A stretch of DNA of 64,000 bases from Galeopsis tetrahit (GCA_963675135.1 OY776132.1:1-64000), one strand, 5' to 3'. Shown: positions 24,197 to 36,975, numbered from the stretch's first letter. Notes: generated from the sequence alone by a model not told the origin. Made by a program: numbers and translations.

Positions 24197-26338
24197 TATC
24201 TCTATAGTAATGGTGAAAAAGGAAATAAGTAAACCATAAAGAAGCAAAGTTCAAATGACATCAATAACACATCTGGTCTATATATACTGTGCTTCCATGT
24301 TCACAAGGGCATAGAAACTTTTACATACCAACCTCATAATCTAATTTTTCAAAAACACACAGATATAGAAATTTATTCGGGTAGAATTAGGAAGGTCCAA
24401 TTCTTTTTTTTTCCCAAGAAAAGAATATATATAAATTTCAGCAGACAGTTTCCCAAAAAATATAACAAATTCATCAGATGTGGAAATTATATGTCAACTG
24501 GACTGGGGTTATACCATACGATGAAGGACACAGTTTTGTTATTGAACCATTACAAAAATAAAGGCTAGGGTGTGTTTGATTGCCATTAGGTTCAATCTCA
24601 CAAGGTAGAATAAAAAATTTAGAATTTTTTTGTATAGATCCAAATCAAGACACAATTCGAAGAAGAAAAAAACCATGTATATGATCCTCAGAAGACCATC
24701 AAAATTAAGCTGCTATTCAAATTGATACCCACGATTCAGAAATAAAATGAGACATACCTGTTTCAAGAATGAAAACTACCAAAATGAAAAATAACACAAG
24801 ACCCATAAGCATAAACAAAATAAGATAAATTACCTATCAAAATGAAAAATAAAGAAATTTTAAAACAACAACCCAGCAACATAAATTAACATATGGTGAT
24901 TAAGGCAACAAAACCACTGAGAGAACATATTAAAATTACTAAAGTATTGAAATGAAATATATGATATATCACGCCATCAAAATAAAAAAAAATAAGAACT
25001 AGAGACTAGAGTATTATACCTTAAGCCAAACAAATCAATATTAGGGGTGTAAATGAGCAGAGTGGTACCGAGCTCGAACTCGACTACAAAACTAGAAGCT
25101 CAACTTGAGCTCAATCGAGTTTAGATTTTTTGGTGAATGATAAATCTCTTAAATATTTGGTGAATACCAGTCATTCAAATCAAGAATTCCCTTCATTATG
25201 CCTTTCCTTAACAATTATGTCCACCAGGCACCCAAACAACTCATGACAAATTCATCTCTAGTGTTAAGGCTCTCCTTAATGTGAGGGTGCGAGAAAATAG
25301 TATTGACAATAACAAACATGTGAGATAAAGAAATAGTATTATATGTTTCACATAAGAAAATTACTTGTTTACAGATAATAGTATTATGGCCAATATGTAG
25401 TATTATTTACCTTGTAAAATGGTACAAGACATAATAGTATAATAATTATGCTTATTAAACATTAACAATACATATTGCACACATAGTAGTTATGTTTCAA
25501 GAAACTATTTCCCCATGAAACAGATTATTGCTCGAATTAATGTTCATGTGAATTTTTATACCCAACTTTTGTGTTTATTCCCCTAAACAAGGATTAAGAG
25601 ATAGGATCCAAAAACCACTATCTAAACACTGACTGATAAGTTTATAATTAAGTAAAATTTAGGAAGACCCATTTAAAAAAAAAAAAATTAACTCAAGAGT
25701 TTCATTACTTGTTTAATCAAGGAAAAGTCAGAATCGAGTACAAAAAAGATACGATTAATGAGATGCATTTTTTAGGGGCATTTCGTCGAACACTTTCAAG
25801 GTGCTGTCATTAAAAGATTCACATATATCAAAATCACATATAGGCATAAACCTATATGACTTTCCAGTGATTTCAATAATCATTAGAAGATCAAGATTAG
25901 GACTAAAACACGGAAGTACACAACATTCACGCCATAAAATTTTGGGAAAACTCAATTCAAATAATACACCAGAACCTTTGAACCACCGACAAAATACACA
26001 TAGTAAAGACAATTTATCCATAAATTAAAGCATCGTAAGAGGAGACAGAGAAATTACGTACAAGCAGAATGGATTGAGAGATGGTTCAGTTTCAGACTAC
26101 TCCTCGTCGCAGGATGAAGATTGAGAAAAAATGTTTCGTAGATCTAGGGGGAATGAGAGGGGAGAGGAATCAAAGATCTCAAATAAAAATGGAGCGGATA
26201 TATGGATAATTTACACGAATCTACCGTGCAAATTGACACCAAAGTTTTTGTGTTTGATGTTAGTACGGGTGAGAATGGTGAGACTGTGAGATAATCAAGC
26301 GGAAGGAGGAGGGTTTTTTCTTAAATCAAGTGTTATGA
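24197..26338. other. CACTA internal region without recognisable gene
   Basis: AT-rich sequence with no transposase or host motif that I can identify. A block at 25045-25100 (GGGGTGTAAATGAGC then GAGCTCGAACTCG) resembles the end of a decayed hAT-like or related element. The minus-strand open frame at 25755-26021 is not convincingly coding. Confidence 0.5.
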
Positions 26339-26710
26339 CAGGGCTGTTATTCGAGCCGAGCCGAGCCGAGTATTTGAAGTTCGAGCTCGGCTCGAGCTCT
26401 TATCGAGCCGAGCTCGGCTCGGCTCGATAACATTGACGAGCTAAGAAGCGAGCTCGGCTCGACTCGTTAAAGGGTCTAATGAGCCTAACGAGCCTATCGA
26501 GCCGAGCCGAGCCTAACGAGCCTAATGGAATTTAAAGAAAAAAAATTAGATATCGAGCCTAACAAATCGAGCTCGAGCCGGCTCGTTAGTAAATCGAGTA
26601 TCTAACGAGCTCGAGCTCGGCTCATTTAACGAACGAGCCGAGCCGAACTCGAGCCTTATCGAGCCGAGCCGATCCGAGCTCACGAAGGGCTCGGTTCGTG
26701 TAACAGCAAG
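26339..26710. mobile_element. hAT-type MITE rich in GAGCCGAGC/GAGCTCG
   Basis: 372 bp bounded by CAGGGCTGTTA on the left and, reversed, CTTGCTGTTACACG on the right. Flanking 8-mers TGTTATGA (26331-26338) and AGTTATGA (26711-26718) form an 8-bp target duplication with one mismatch, the hAT signature. The interior is almost entirely variants of CGAGCC, GAGCTCG and GGCTCG in both orientations, so it could fold into an extensive secondary structure. No coding capacity. Confidence 0.8.
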
Positions 26711-26718
26711 AGTTATGA

Positions 26719-28680
26719 GGGGTACTGAAATTCTTTCCATAATTATTTTCTATTTTTATGGGATTTTTTCAATTAAATTTTGAAAACTTCTATGTAAATT
26801 GAAAGACCGCCAGCTAAAATAATTTGGCTCTCAAAATTTTCATTTTTTTTAGAGGATATTTTCTTTTCTTTTTTTTTTAATCTCGAGAGGCTCTTAAATT
26901 TATTTTTACTAGCATAATATATTTTTTTAATTGGGGCAATTCTTGTATGTAACTAGAATTTAATTAAGTGATTGTTCAATTATATTTTTTTTTCTATTAA
27001 AATCAAAATAAAATTATAGTTTAATTGAACTATGCAGAAGTTACTCTTTTTCAATTTATATTAGTTTAATCGAATTTGACACCATTTATGAGCTAAAAAA
27101 AAATAGATTGATTGAAAAAAATTTGGACTAACTTTTGATAAAATAGTAAAAGACAATTTGTGTTGAGATGGTAGAAGTCAATTTAATATGACCCTAATAT
27201 TATTTTTACGAGAAGAAAAAAATCAACTCTAACAATTAAGTGATTTTTTTATGATTTGTGTTGAGATGGTTGAAGTCAATTTAATATGCAGGACTTGTGA
27301 AATGTATGTCCAACCATGATGAAATGTGTAAAATGTGATCTTAGTTAAAATGTTAGTGATTACTGTTAAAAACATAATTGTAAATTGCGAAATGTTAGAC
27401 ACGAGGTATAATTATTATAGACAACTGTGAAAAATTACGTACAAATTACAAATACAAATTATAATAGTTATAAGTACAAAGTATAACCGTTTCTACTCTA
27501 TGAAATATATGGTGATACGAAGGGACGATGGTACACTGGGGCTAGGGGGGTCATTGGACCACCCACCAATTTCTAAATTATTTTCTTATATATATTGTAT
27601 TATGTTACCTACGTAACATTGCCCTAGTGGTTAGCCTTTAAAAAGATTTCACTATACCCCAGAGTTCAATTCCTCCCCATAAATATAACTAAAGTCCCCC
27701 TGTCCCAATAAAAGCTATCAAACCTGTCCAAAACTCCAGGGTAGCTTTCACCGGGACGGAGGGAGTGTAATATTATTACTTTGAGTAACACTTATGATTT
27801 GTGTGAACCTGAAACTTTTGTCGATTACGTTTTAATAATTATGTTAATTCGGGCCCCCCAACCCTAAATTTTTGGCTCTGTCACTGGTGATACGAGACCA
27901 ACGAAGCTAAGTACGTTAATTAGTTCACTAATAGGTTTCACAGTAATATAATTTTAAGTGGTCTAGGTTACTTTACGGTGATGTGATGCCAACAAAATGA
28001 AGTACGTTGATCTTAGTTCAACGATTGAGTGTCGATTCACTGATCGTATGTGCTCCTAACCTAAATTCCAACGTTTGACAGGTCGTTACACTTATTTTGC
28101 ATTTTGGACTAGTATTTTCTATTATGCAAAAATTCGGAACCAAAATTCCAAGCTAGCCTACTATTGATTTTGGTTATAGTTGTGAACCGTCGATTTAGTT
28201 GATTTTTTCATTTTTTAAGAAACTCATTTCTAGCAAACCCGAAGTCATGTTTGCACACACGCTTTACTGTAGGTACCATAACAAAACAAGAGTTGAGATA
28301 AAACAATTATACACTTTTCAATACTTTATTATATCAAACGTTTATTCATGTGTATATCGCCTATGGTGATTAATGTGTTAAATAATCACTTATTCATCAC
28401 GTAAATTAATATTCTAATTAAAATATTACATTACGTGACAAAATTTAAATTTATTATCGTTAAATTTAAAAAATAACCATTAAAATTATTACACAACATT
28501 AATTTTATTATAAACGCATATAATCTCATATATCATAAGTATGTTCTTAAAAGTACAAAATATAGTACAAGTATATACTAATATATTTTATATAGATATA
28601 AGAAAACAATATAAAACAAATTTTATCACTAAATATATAGCCAGGAAAAATTGGCGCTCGTAGGAAAAAAAAAACGCGGG
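26719..28680. other. CACTA internal region, no gene
   Basis: AT-rich, no recognised coding sequence. It includes the short Stowaway-like MITE listed separately. Confidence 0.5.
27694..27766. mobile_element. Short degenerate Stowaway-like MITE
   Basis: GTCCCCCTGTCCCAATAAAA on the left and CCGGGACGGAGGGAG on the right form imperfect inverted ends of Stowaway type around only about 30 bp of interior. Probably an internally deleted copy. Confidence 0.6.
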
Positions 28681-30212
28681 CTATAAAAAAAAAAGATTTG
28701 AAAAAGGCGGGTAAGTGTGGGAATTAAATTCCTAATCCTAAATGTCAAATCTTTTGCAAAAAGGATCATCCCAATTCCTAATTCACAACACCTAAATTGT
28801 AGAACCCTTTTGTATTGATGTGCCTTGTGCCGATCTTTCGCCTACCACCAACGTTTTCTGCAATTTGTGTTCATGTCTCAATTTATAGTGGGACTGTTGA
28901 ATCTAAGTTAGCGTTCTTGAAGGATCTTGTCTGGGGGTTCCACATAGACGCCCGCCCTTTTTTCACAGACATCCTTGCGGCCGCGCCGTCGTACCCCACC
29001 CTCTGTCGGTGCCCATCCTCTGTCGGTCGCGCGCCCTTAATTCTCACAGGTGATGCTCGCTATTCTTCGTCAAGAAACTGTCGATTGTCTTAATTCTATT
29101 AAGTTTGTGCTAATTCTTGGATAGGTTAATTCTTCGATTCTTGCTAATTCTACTGAGTCGGACAATTCTTAGATTATTGCATAAGTTTCTATTTATCCCG
29201 TTGTTTATGTTGATTCTGCTAATTCTTTAATTCACTCTTTTGATTTTACAAGTGAATGCAAAAGCTTTTACTTACTCTTCTTGCTTTTTTTGTTGCTCCC
29301 AGCACCGCAGATGGGGGGTTTTTGGGGGTGGTGTAATGACTGGTGTTGCTGAAGCCTTTGTGAGTATTGCAAAGTTTGACAGTTTCTTTCATTTGTTCAT
29401 ACTTTTTTATTGATGTATTGGTCATTGATGCTTTTCACTTTAACTGCTCGGATCATATTCAGTTTTACATTTAAGCTAACACTCTCAGCAACACAGAGTG
29501 GATGGCAAATCATCAGTAAGAAAGGAAAAATTGCATGTGAAAAGATCCAGAGGAAGCCTGAGCAGTTTAAAATTGACTTTGGAAGAATAATGAATTTGAG
29601 AAAACAATACATGCTATGGATAGTACTCTCTTAATACTTTATTTATTATATCATAGATATTACATATTATTATGATTCTAAAAGTTGGAATTCATCTTGT
29701 AGAAGATGAAGAAGAACACTTGCATTGAAAGAAGGGAACCTGTATTATACCGTGTACAACAGTGTATTCTTCTTAATTAAATAGTAAACAAATAACACTA
29801 TTTATGCATAATCCAAAGGCTTAACTAATACTAATAACCTCTATTAACAAACTAACTAACTATTCTTTAATAGGCCGGGGCTTGCACATATTGTACTTAT
29901 TCTATTTGTGTATTTTCACGAGTTGAGCAAGGTTTCTAGTTACTTAATGTGAAGTCTCTCTCGATTGGTTCAGAATCAAGTAAATTCAAGTATGCCTTTT
30001 AAAATAGTAAAAATTAACATCTTTTTTGACATTATGTCAAAGTAGACTACTCTTGATTTTGATGCTCTTTTGCAAAAGAACTTTATTTGGTATTGCTGGA
30101 AACTAAGTCAAAAGATGACATTATATTATTGTAAATGTTGATGTATGAGTAAATATTTTATTCGTAGCTAAGTGTTTTATGGCACTCAAGCCTCAAGAAG
30201 AATTTATTGTAG
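28681..30212. other. CACTA internal region with a GC-rich island
   Basis: A GC-rich patch at about 28,920-29,045 (GCGGCCGCGCCGTCG, two CTCTGTCGGT copies) stands out from the AT-rich surroundings and may be captured host sequence (promoter or 5' exon). Small plus-strand open frames at 28815-29093 and 29410-29634 are unrecognised. No gene can be supported. Confidence 0.4.
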
Positions 30213-31600
30213 GTTGAAGGGGCCTGGAATGAGGATGGCAGGGGTCCTAGTATTTGGGATGCTTTCTCTTGTATTCCTGGTAAAAATAATATTAGTATTG
30301 ACTCTCTAATCTTGTAGTAAGGGAAGTAAATTTCATACAAGAAAATGAATATCTTTGGAGGTTGTTTGTGAACTTAAATTTGGACTTGGTAGGAAATATT
30401 CATGATGGGAGCAATGCACATATGTTTCCGTGGACCAGTACCATCGGTACAAGTTGCCTTGCTATATCTTATTCTCTTCTCTGTTTAAGTTAAGTTAATT
30501 ATTATGCATTTGAATTGAAGATCACATATCAAATCCTCCATTCGATTGGATTGTTTTTGTTTACTGTAAAAGCAATCTACTTGACCTATTTGTCAATTAT
30601 TATGATTAATTCTGGAAAAAAAAATAGTATATGATTTTTTTTAGCTCCAAATTCAATACAAACTTAGAGAGTACCAACTTTAGTCTGGTTGTGGTTTTTA
30701 GGCAAGTAATCCTGATTCTAAAAAAATCATAAATCAATTCCTTTGTATTATGTTGGATTGCTATTCTTGCTGTAGGAAGACATTGAGTTGATAGGCAAGT
30801 TGGGATTTAAAGCTTACCGATTTTCCATATCCTGGAGTCGTATTTTTCCTGGTAAATGTTTTGTTCTCTCTATAAATTTTCATCTATTCATGGAATAAAG
30901 TCCTTTTGTTTTAGGTTTAGGAATTATTATTAGGAACAATGCACACAAGTAGGCCAACAAGCACATAATAGATCTTGGTTGATTAACCCAACTTTCCTGT
31001 TATACATGCTTGAATTAAATCGTTATATATAAATCAACTGTGTAAAAATGTCGGCATATTGAAAAGCAATATAATTTACACCACTCCTTGAACTTTGGTC
31101 TTAGAAATTATTGGAATTAAAGTGACTGGCTTATTGGCAAAAGCCATATATTATTGTTAGCAAATTTCGACTTCCACGGATAGGTACCTCTAAAGTTATT
31201 AATGATCACGAAATGTGATAAATAAGGAATATCATGTGTAAATAGATCACACCATGTCTGCAGATGGTTTGGGGAATAAAGTCAATCTTGAAGGGATAAG
31301 ACACTACAATGATGTCATCAATATATGCACTTATTGAAAAAGGTACGCTTAGATGCTCTTTTCTTTAATGTATCATTTTCTTGTAGAATTTAATTAACTG
31401 TTGTTAAGTGTGACTTCAGATATTGTGCCATATGTAACACTTTACCATTGGGATCTTCCCCTAAATTTTCTTTTCATTTTCCAGGGCTATTGCCTTTAAT
31501 TTTGAGTTGAAAGTGATTTTTTAACAAAGGTTTTCAATTGTAGAGGATGGCTGGAGAGATTGTAATAAACTTAAAGAGATGGCTTGGTTGCTCACATAAC
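30213..31600 (+). pseudogene. Captured GH1 beta-glucosidase gene fragment
   Basis: Six exon-like blocks in gene order match the N-terminal half of plant family-1 glycosyl hydrolases. 30213-30279: EGAWNEDGRGPSIWDAFS. 30393-30453: DGSNA then, after a frame slip, VDQYHRYK. 30776-30851: EDIELIGKLGFKAYRFSISW and SRIFP. 31264-31342: DGLGNKVNLEGIRHYNDVIN. 31420 to about 31472: VPYVTLYHWDLPL. About 31544-31600: GWLE, degraded. Introns are retained with GT/AG borders, and the codon split between blocks 3 and 4 joins in phase, so genomic DNA rather than cDNA was captured. Frameshifts in blocks 2 and 4, and absence of the N-terminus and of the catalytic TxNEP and nucleophile (ITENG) regions, make it non-functional. 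The family hydrolyses beta-glucosides; this piece is passenger DNA of the CACTA transposon. Confidence 0.85.
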
Positions 31601-32071
31601 CTCATTTTTCTTAGGTGTGCTCAGTGACCTACACTTGGCCTTAGCAAATTCTGTAGCTGCCTGTTGGGAAAATCCATTGTCCTTGATTGATCTCTGGGTT
31701 ATATGATAAAAAGAGCTTGGTTGTAAAAATGGTGAGTTTACTTCTTCCATGTATCATTACATACTAAAAAAATGTTGTACATGTGAATGTATTCAGTAAA
31801 AAGTCGGCTATGAATAACTGCACCTTTATAGATTTTCTTCTCAAAATAGTTATAATATTTTTATGAGTGAGAAATAGTATACTAATCTTTATTCTAAATC
31901 TGGACCATAATTACTTGATGCTAAACACTATATCTATCTTGAAACTGGAGAAATTATTTTATGTTAATGGAATAGAGATAAAGGTTCAAACTAGACTGGG
32001 CCATGCAATGATAAATATAAGGGACCATGCGGTGGCATTGATGGATTTGTATTAAAGCCAATTTTTAAGGA

Positions 32072-33189
32072 GTGGATAAGGAAACAAAGAGGCCTCGATT
32101 GGAAGAGACTAGCTCACAAGATGATGAGAAGATACTGAAAAAAAAAAAAAAAAACAAGAATGAGCTAGAGAATGATGATAGCAAAAGAACTGATGCCACT
32201 TTAATAAGGACATGTCCTAGAAAATTGTCAGTGTGCCATAAAATAAGCAATGAAGAGGCACATATGATAAAAGAAGATGAAGCTAATGCTGCTGCAAATA
32301 ATAAGATAGTTAGTTAGCAAAATGCTGATTTATATGCTGAAATTCCACTGCATATGGGAACATAGCTGAATAGTGTGTTAAAATATACGTACACACTGAT
32401 GGTGTTGGCAGCGCCTTGCAGGTCTTAGAATTTTTTGCTATTTTTTGTAAGGCAAGTTTCATTTATCATGCAACTTCTAAGGCTCATGTCTTTCTACTTT
32501 GTTGGAACTACATCTGTTTAAATTGCCTTATATATGCCTTTATTAACAGATTCTAAATGTAAGAAAGGGACAGGCATAATACATTCTTCAAGACTTATTG
32601 CAAGGGCGAACCGGATGCAGAGGAAAATGTTCTTCAACCACCCAGTTTCATATGATCCTGTTATCTATTTTACAGAAGGAACAATGGGCAGAGTATGAAC
32701 TAATTTGCAGTAAATTGACAAATGAATTTTTCTTCTAACACAATAAGTTGATAAATTGTGTTGTGTTTTCTTTGTAGATGTGAAGAACTAAGTCCATCAA
32801 ATGGAAAAAACTCATGGTTCCATGCACTTAAGAAACACTTTTCTGAATGTCCAAGTGTTCTTAAAGCTCAGTGTCTGGATTCTTTAGAGAAGGCATCAGA
32901 TTATGAGACTTTAAAAGCTTCTGAAAATCTTAGTCTTTTAAACATTCTGTGATGAAGTTGATGCAACAGAGTAAGTAAATACTCATTTTTAAGTTTTTTC
33001 GTGCAATGCTTTCGAAGTTCACTTATTACTGGATTTTTCCACGATGGAAAGGAGAGGACTTGGATGGATGACCAAAACACCAAACTTGCCGAAAATGTTA
33101 AGAAAGCTAAACGTAAAGATCCTGTTGCAAAGCATACAGTAATTAACATTTTTGAAAAGTTTCCTGTTATGGTACTAATGTTCACATAA
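32072..33189 (+). other. Unrecognised coding-like segments, possibly a second captured gene
   Basis: Three plus-strand open stretches lie within about 1.1 kb. 32072-32317 encodes a Lys/Asp/Glu-rich, nuclear-like segment (ETKRPRLEETSSQDDEK, poly-Lys, CPRKLSVCHKI). 32758-32952 follows a possible splice acceptor and contains NSWFHALKKHFSECPSVLKA. 33001-33189 contains GKERTWMDDQNTKLAENV. Composition and amphipathic patterning look coding and the same orientation as the GH1 piece suggests host exons. None starts with a convincing ATG and I cannot assign a family. Confidence 0.35.
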
Positions 33190-33779
33190 GTTTATTCATG
33201 TGAAACTTTTGCAGGAGAAGAGTTTGAAACAAAAACTAAAAGATGCAATTATTGCTTAGCAAGGTGCACCTCTTTCAATTTCCGAGCACGAAGTTATTGT
33301 CTCTCAAATTAAATGCTAGATAGAGGAAGCTTAAGCCAGGGTGCTCGAGTCACAGGGCATGCTTTTAGAAGTTCCATTTTTCCTAAGGCTAAGGCTAAAA
33401 AAATCAAGTTTCATATTGAGTCAACTTGAAATGAATTTAGCCTGCAATGTTCATTGAACTTCTTATATTATGATAAAGTTGGCACATCATTTAAAAAAAT
33501 CTCACTACTCAAATGTCTTGTAATTCTCTATCAGATTCTTCATAACATTTGTCTAGTATGTTGCTTTATTTTCAATCACATGGTGCTTAATTTGTAGATT
33601 GTGATGCTATAAGAATTGACCTTGTCTTTGTGGGGCGTGGTTGCAATGTATACTGCAAATTAAAATGCTCTGGCAACTCTGATGTACTGAGACAAAGTAA
33701 GTTGTACTTCTTATTACACTTTTGTTTTCTTTTACTAGCTATTTGTATATAATTTTTGGCAATAATATTTTATATAATT

Positions 33780-34880
33780 AACGAAAAAAATATAGCATTA
33801 TCATGAAAATATATTTTATGACGTTGAATATAGTCACTAATTATTACTTTAAATTGTCATTATTTATTATTATGACAAAAAATAACATCATCATGAAAAC
33901 ATATTTTCTATGATGTTGAATATTGTCATCATTTATCATTAAAATTGTCACCAATTATTATTGTGACGAAGACGTTTTTTCACTAAACATTTTCAATAAT
34001 TAATGATGAAACGTATTATTGTCATGAAAAAATATTTTTATGATGTCGAATATCGTCAACAATTATCATTACAATCATCACCAATTATTATTTTAAAGGA
34101 AATATTTTGTCAATAAATATTTCTAACAATTAATGACAAAACGTAGTATCGTCATGAAAAAAAAAAAATTACGACGTCGAATATCGTCATCAATTATCAT
34201 TAAAATTAATTGTCATCAGTTATTATTGTAACGAAAACATTTTGTCATTAAATATTTCAAACAATTAATGACAAAACGTAGTATCGTCATGAAAAATATG
34301 TTTTATGACGTAAAATATCGTTATCAATTATTATTAAAATCATCACCAATTATTATTGTGACGCAAACATTTTCTCACTAAATAATTCAAATAATTAATG
34401 ACGAAAAATTGTATCGTCATATAAATATATTTTTTATGACGCCAAATATCGTCATCAATTATTATTTAAATCGTCAATAATTATTATCGTGACGAAATTT
34501 TTTTATCGCAATTTTTTTTTTAAATTAATGACAAAAGTGTAGCATCGTCAAGAAAATATATTTTCCATGACGTCAAATTTCGTCACCAATTAATATTAAA
34601 ATCGTCACATAGTATAATTGTGACATATTTAATAACATCGTTATGAAAGTTACAAATTTTGTGACGAAAAAATTATAAGTGGTGACGAAAGTAAATTTTG
34701 TCATGAATTCTAGTATTTTAATGACGAAAAAATTATAAGTGGTGACAAAACTAAATTTTGTCACAATTTCTAGTATTTTGATGACGAAAAATAAAATTCG
34801 TCACCTTTAAGTAACTAATTGTGATGAATTTTGTGTCGTCACGAAAATTTTCGTCACAAAATGTGTGATTTTTTGTAGTG
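33780..34880. repeat. CACTA right terminal and subterminal repeats
   Basis: Dense repeats of AATATCGTCATCAATTAT, GTATCGTCATGAAAA and GTGACGAAA-type motifs, including four to five larger tandem modules of about 120 bp between 33800 and 34600. Counterpart of the left subterminal region. Confidence 0.85.
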
Positions 34881-36975
34881 TAGGCTGATTATACCTTGGA
34901 CAATTCCTCTGAACATTGTTCAGTAGAGTTGCCCTTCCATTGGGTCTACTCTGCTGACCAACATTCCTCTTATGTTCAAGAACTTTGACCATTTCCTTAG
35001 GTTTAGGCCTAGTCTCCTGAAGCATTTGAGTAGGCAGATCATCCATTTTGCCATTTCCTTTGTTCAGTGGCTGAATTATTTCATTTTCAGTTTGTGCCAC
35101 TGACTTAACAAAGATTCTCTTAGTGTTACTTACAGAAGCAACACTAAGACAAGGTGAAGATTCAAATGGATCAAAACCTAATCCACTTCTTTGAGCCATA
35201 GGTCTTTGATAACTCTGAATTTCCTCTATTGCTCTAGAGGATTTCTTCAGAGCAGACATCTTTAATTTCAGGCTCTCTTCACTAGTTTTAAGAATGTCAT
35301 ATTCATGTGAGAGGTTTTCAAACTTGGCATTTAGAATTTTAAGTTCAAAATCTTTTCTTTTCTGAGAGAGAAGTTGATCATCAATCTCCTTTTGTTGGTC
35401 AACTATCCTGAGATTTGCTTCCTCAAGCTCTCTCAAGACTTGTTGATACAACTCAGTAGACTTGACATCAACAACTGCCTCAGAGTTTTTGGCAAGTTCA
35501 ATAGCCAATCTTTCATTTTCTCTCACACAATTATCATGAAATTCTTGTAGCATAGTGAAATCTTCCATCAACTTTCCAAGGGAAAGCTTCAAGTTGACCT
35601 CACTATTGTTTTGTGAGATGAATGATGGTGAGCTAGAAGTAGAGGATACCTCATCATCCTCAAGAGCCATGTTGCAGACATCATCATCATCTTCACTGTT
35701 GGAGAACAGTCCATCAGAAGAGTTGAGGCTTTCAGCACTATCAGATTCTTCACCAGCCATCATGGCCTTTCTATTAGTGAATTTTCTATCTCTTTTAGCT
35801 TGCCTCTCTCTTCTCTCCTTAGAGCTTAGTTCAGGGCAATCATACTGGAAGTGCCCTTTCTTTTTGCAGTTATAGCATAGATCTTCATCATCTTCTTTCT
35901 TTGATTCTTCTCTTCTTTTTGATGATGAAGGTTCAGCTCTACTGGACCTTCTCCTATCAGAGTACTTGTCCTCTGATCTTTTCTCTTCAGGCTTTTTGGT
36001 TTCAGCCTGATCTTCAGGGGAGTTGTACCTTCTCCTGAATTTGTTGTCCTGGTAGAATTTCTTGTATCTACCAAACCTTGAATTTAGCTTTTCAAACCTT
36101 CTAGCCATCAAGGCTAGTTCTTCCTTCATTTCAGTCTTTGAGACTGACTTTGATGATCTTGGAGTGGACTGCATTTCTGGTTCAGCAGCTTTGGCTTTGA
36201 ATGCCACTCCCTTAGTAGGATTTGAAGGTTCCTCAATAGGCTTTTTTCTATTGAGGTCGAACTCATAAGCTTTGAGTTCAGAGAAGATTTGTTGCATGGG
36301 CATGGTGGAAAGATCTTTGGTATTTTGCATCATTACAGCATAGACATCCCACTTTTGAGTGAGACTTCTCAAGATCTTCAATCCAACTTCTCTCTTGGTG
36401 TAGACCTTGCCCAATGAGTTTATTTCATTCATCACATCAGTGAATCTACCAGCAAACTTATCAATGGACTCCTCAGACTCCATTGCAAACTGTTCAAATT
36501 TCTGCACAGCAACTTGGAGCTTATTCTCCTTGATCTTTTCAGTACCCTCACACATCTCAGCAAGAGTATCCCAAATTTCTTTGGCAGTTGTGCAGTGGTA
36601 GACTCTTCCCATTATGGCATCTGGAATTGTTTGGTAGAGGGTATTCATGGCAAGATAATTCAGATTATCCTTCCTCTTTTCATCAGCAGTGAAGTCATCT
36701 TCATCTTTGGGAATCAATTCCCTTATATCTGCTCTTTAAGCCTCTGTGACTCTGGGATTTACAAAGGTGAACACAAAGGGACCTCTTGTGATCACTCTCA
36801 ACATATCAGTATGTAAAGATGCAAGATGAGCCCTAATCCTGATTTTCCAGAAGTCATAGTTGTCTATTGAGAACATGGGCAATTTGTGATGTGATATGTG
36901 GTTGACTGGATTTGTGGCCATGTTGTCCAACCCTTGGACAGCAGGAGGTGGAACAGCAGCATTGTTATTGGCCAT
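34881..36975 (-). pseudogene. gag: Element A gag (nonsense mutation; split by CACTA)
   Basis: Begins at ATG 36975 (MANNNAAVPPPAV) 126 bp inside the primer site. It is a copia-type Gag: an N-terminal FKIRIRAHL/W-containing capsid region, a conserved ...IWDTLAEMCEGTEKIKENKL block, RRFEKLNSRFGRYKKFY, a basic Ser-rich stretch and an intact zinc knuckle CYNCKKKGHFQYDC (CX2CX4HX4C). A long coiled coil follows, the extension typical of Sireviruses. A TAA at 36736-36738 interrupts it after 79 codons. The CACTA element then cuts the frame at 34881. Apart from the TAA the frame is continuous, and it is the same phase as pol, so gag and pol were one polyprotein of about 1,950 residues. The open frame running on to 34807 is CACTA sequence. 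Confidence 0.88.

Larger units (their letters stand above)
22534..34880. mobile_element. CACTA (En/Spm-type) DNA transposon, non-autonomous, inside element A
   Basis: Ends are CACTACAAGAAAT on the left and, on the reverse strand, CACTACAAAAAAT on the right. TAG on both sides (22531-22533, 34881-34883) is the 3-bp target duplication expected of CACTA elements. About 1 kb inside each end is packed with short direct and inverted copies of a GTGACGAAA/TTCGTCAC-type motif, the subterminal repeats to which CACTA transposases bind. Taking out the element with one TAG restores phase between the two halves of the retroelement's gag-pol frame, so it entered after the retroelement. Length is 12,347 bp, within the range of coding CACTA elements, but no transposase (TNP2/TNPD-like) motif is found. 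It instead carries MITEs and captured gene pieces, so it would depend on a transposase from elsewhere. Confidence 0.92.

Noticed and set aside
25755..26021. 88-codon minus-strand frame ending KVFDEMPLKNAS, reminiscent of a pentatricopeptide repeat
   Set aside because: Only one short motif-like stretch, no repeated 35-residue pattern; too weak to call a gene.
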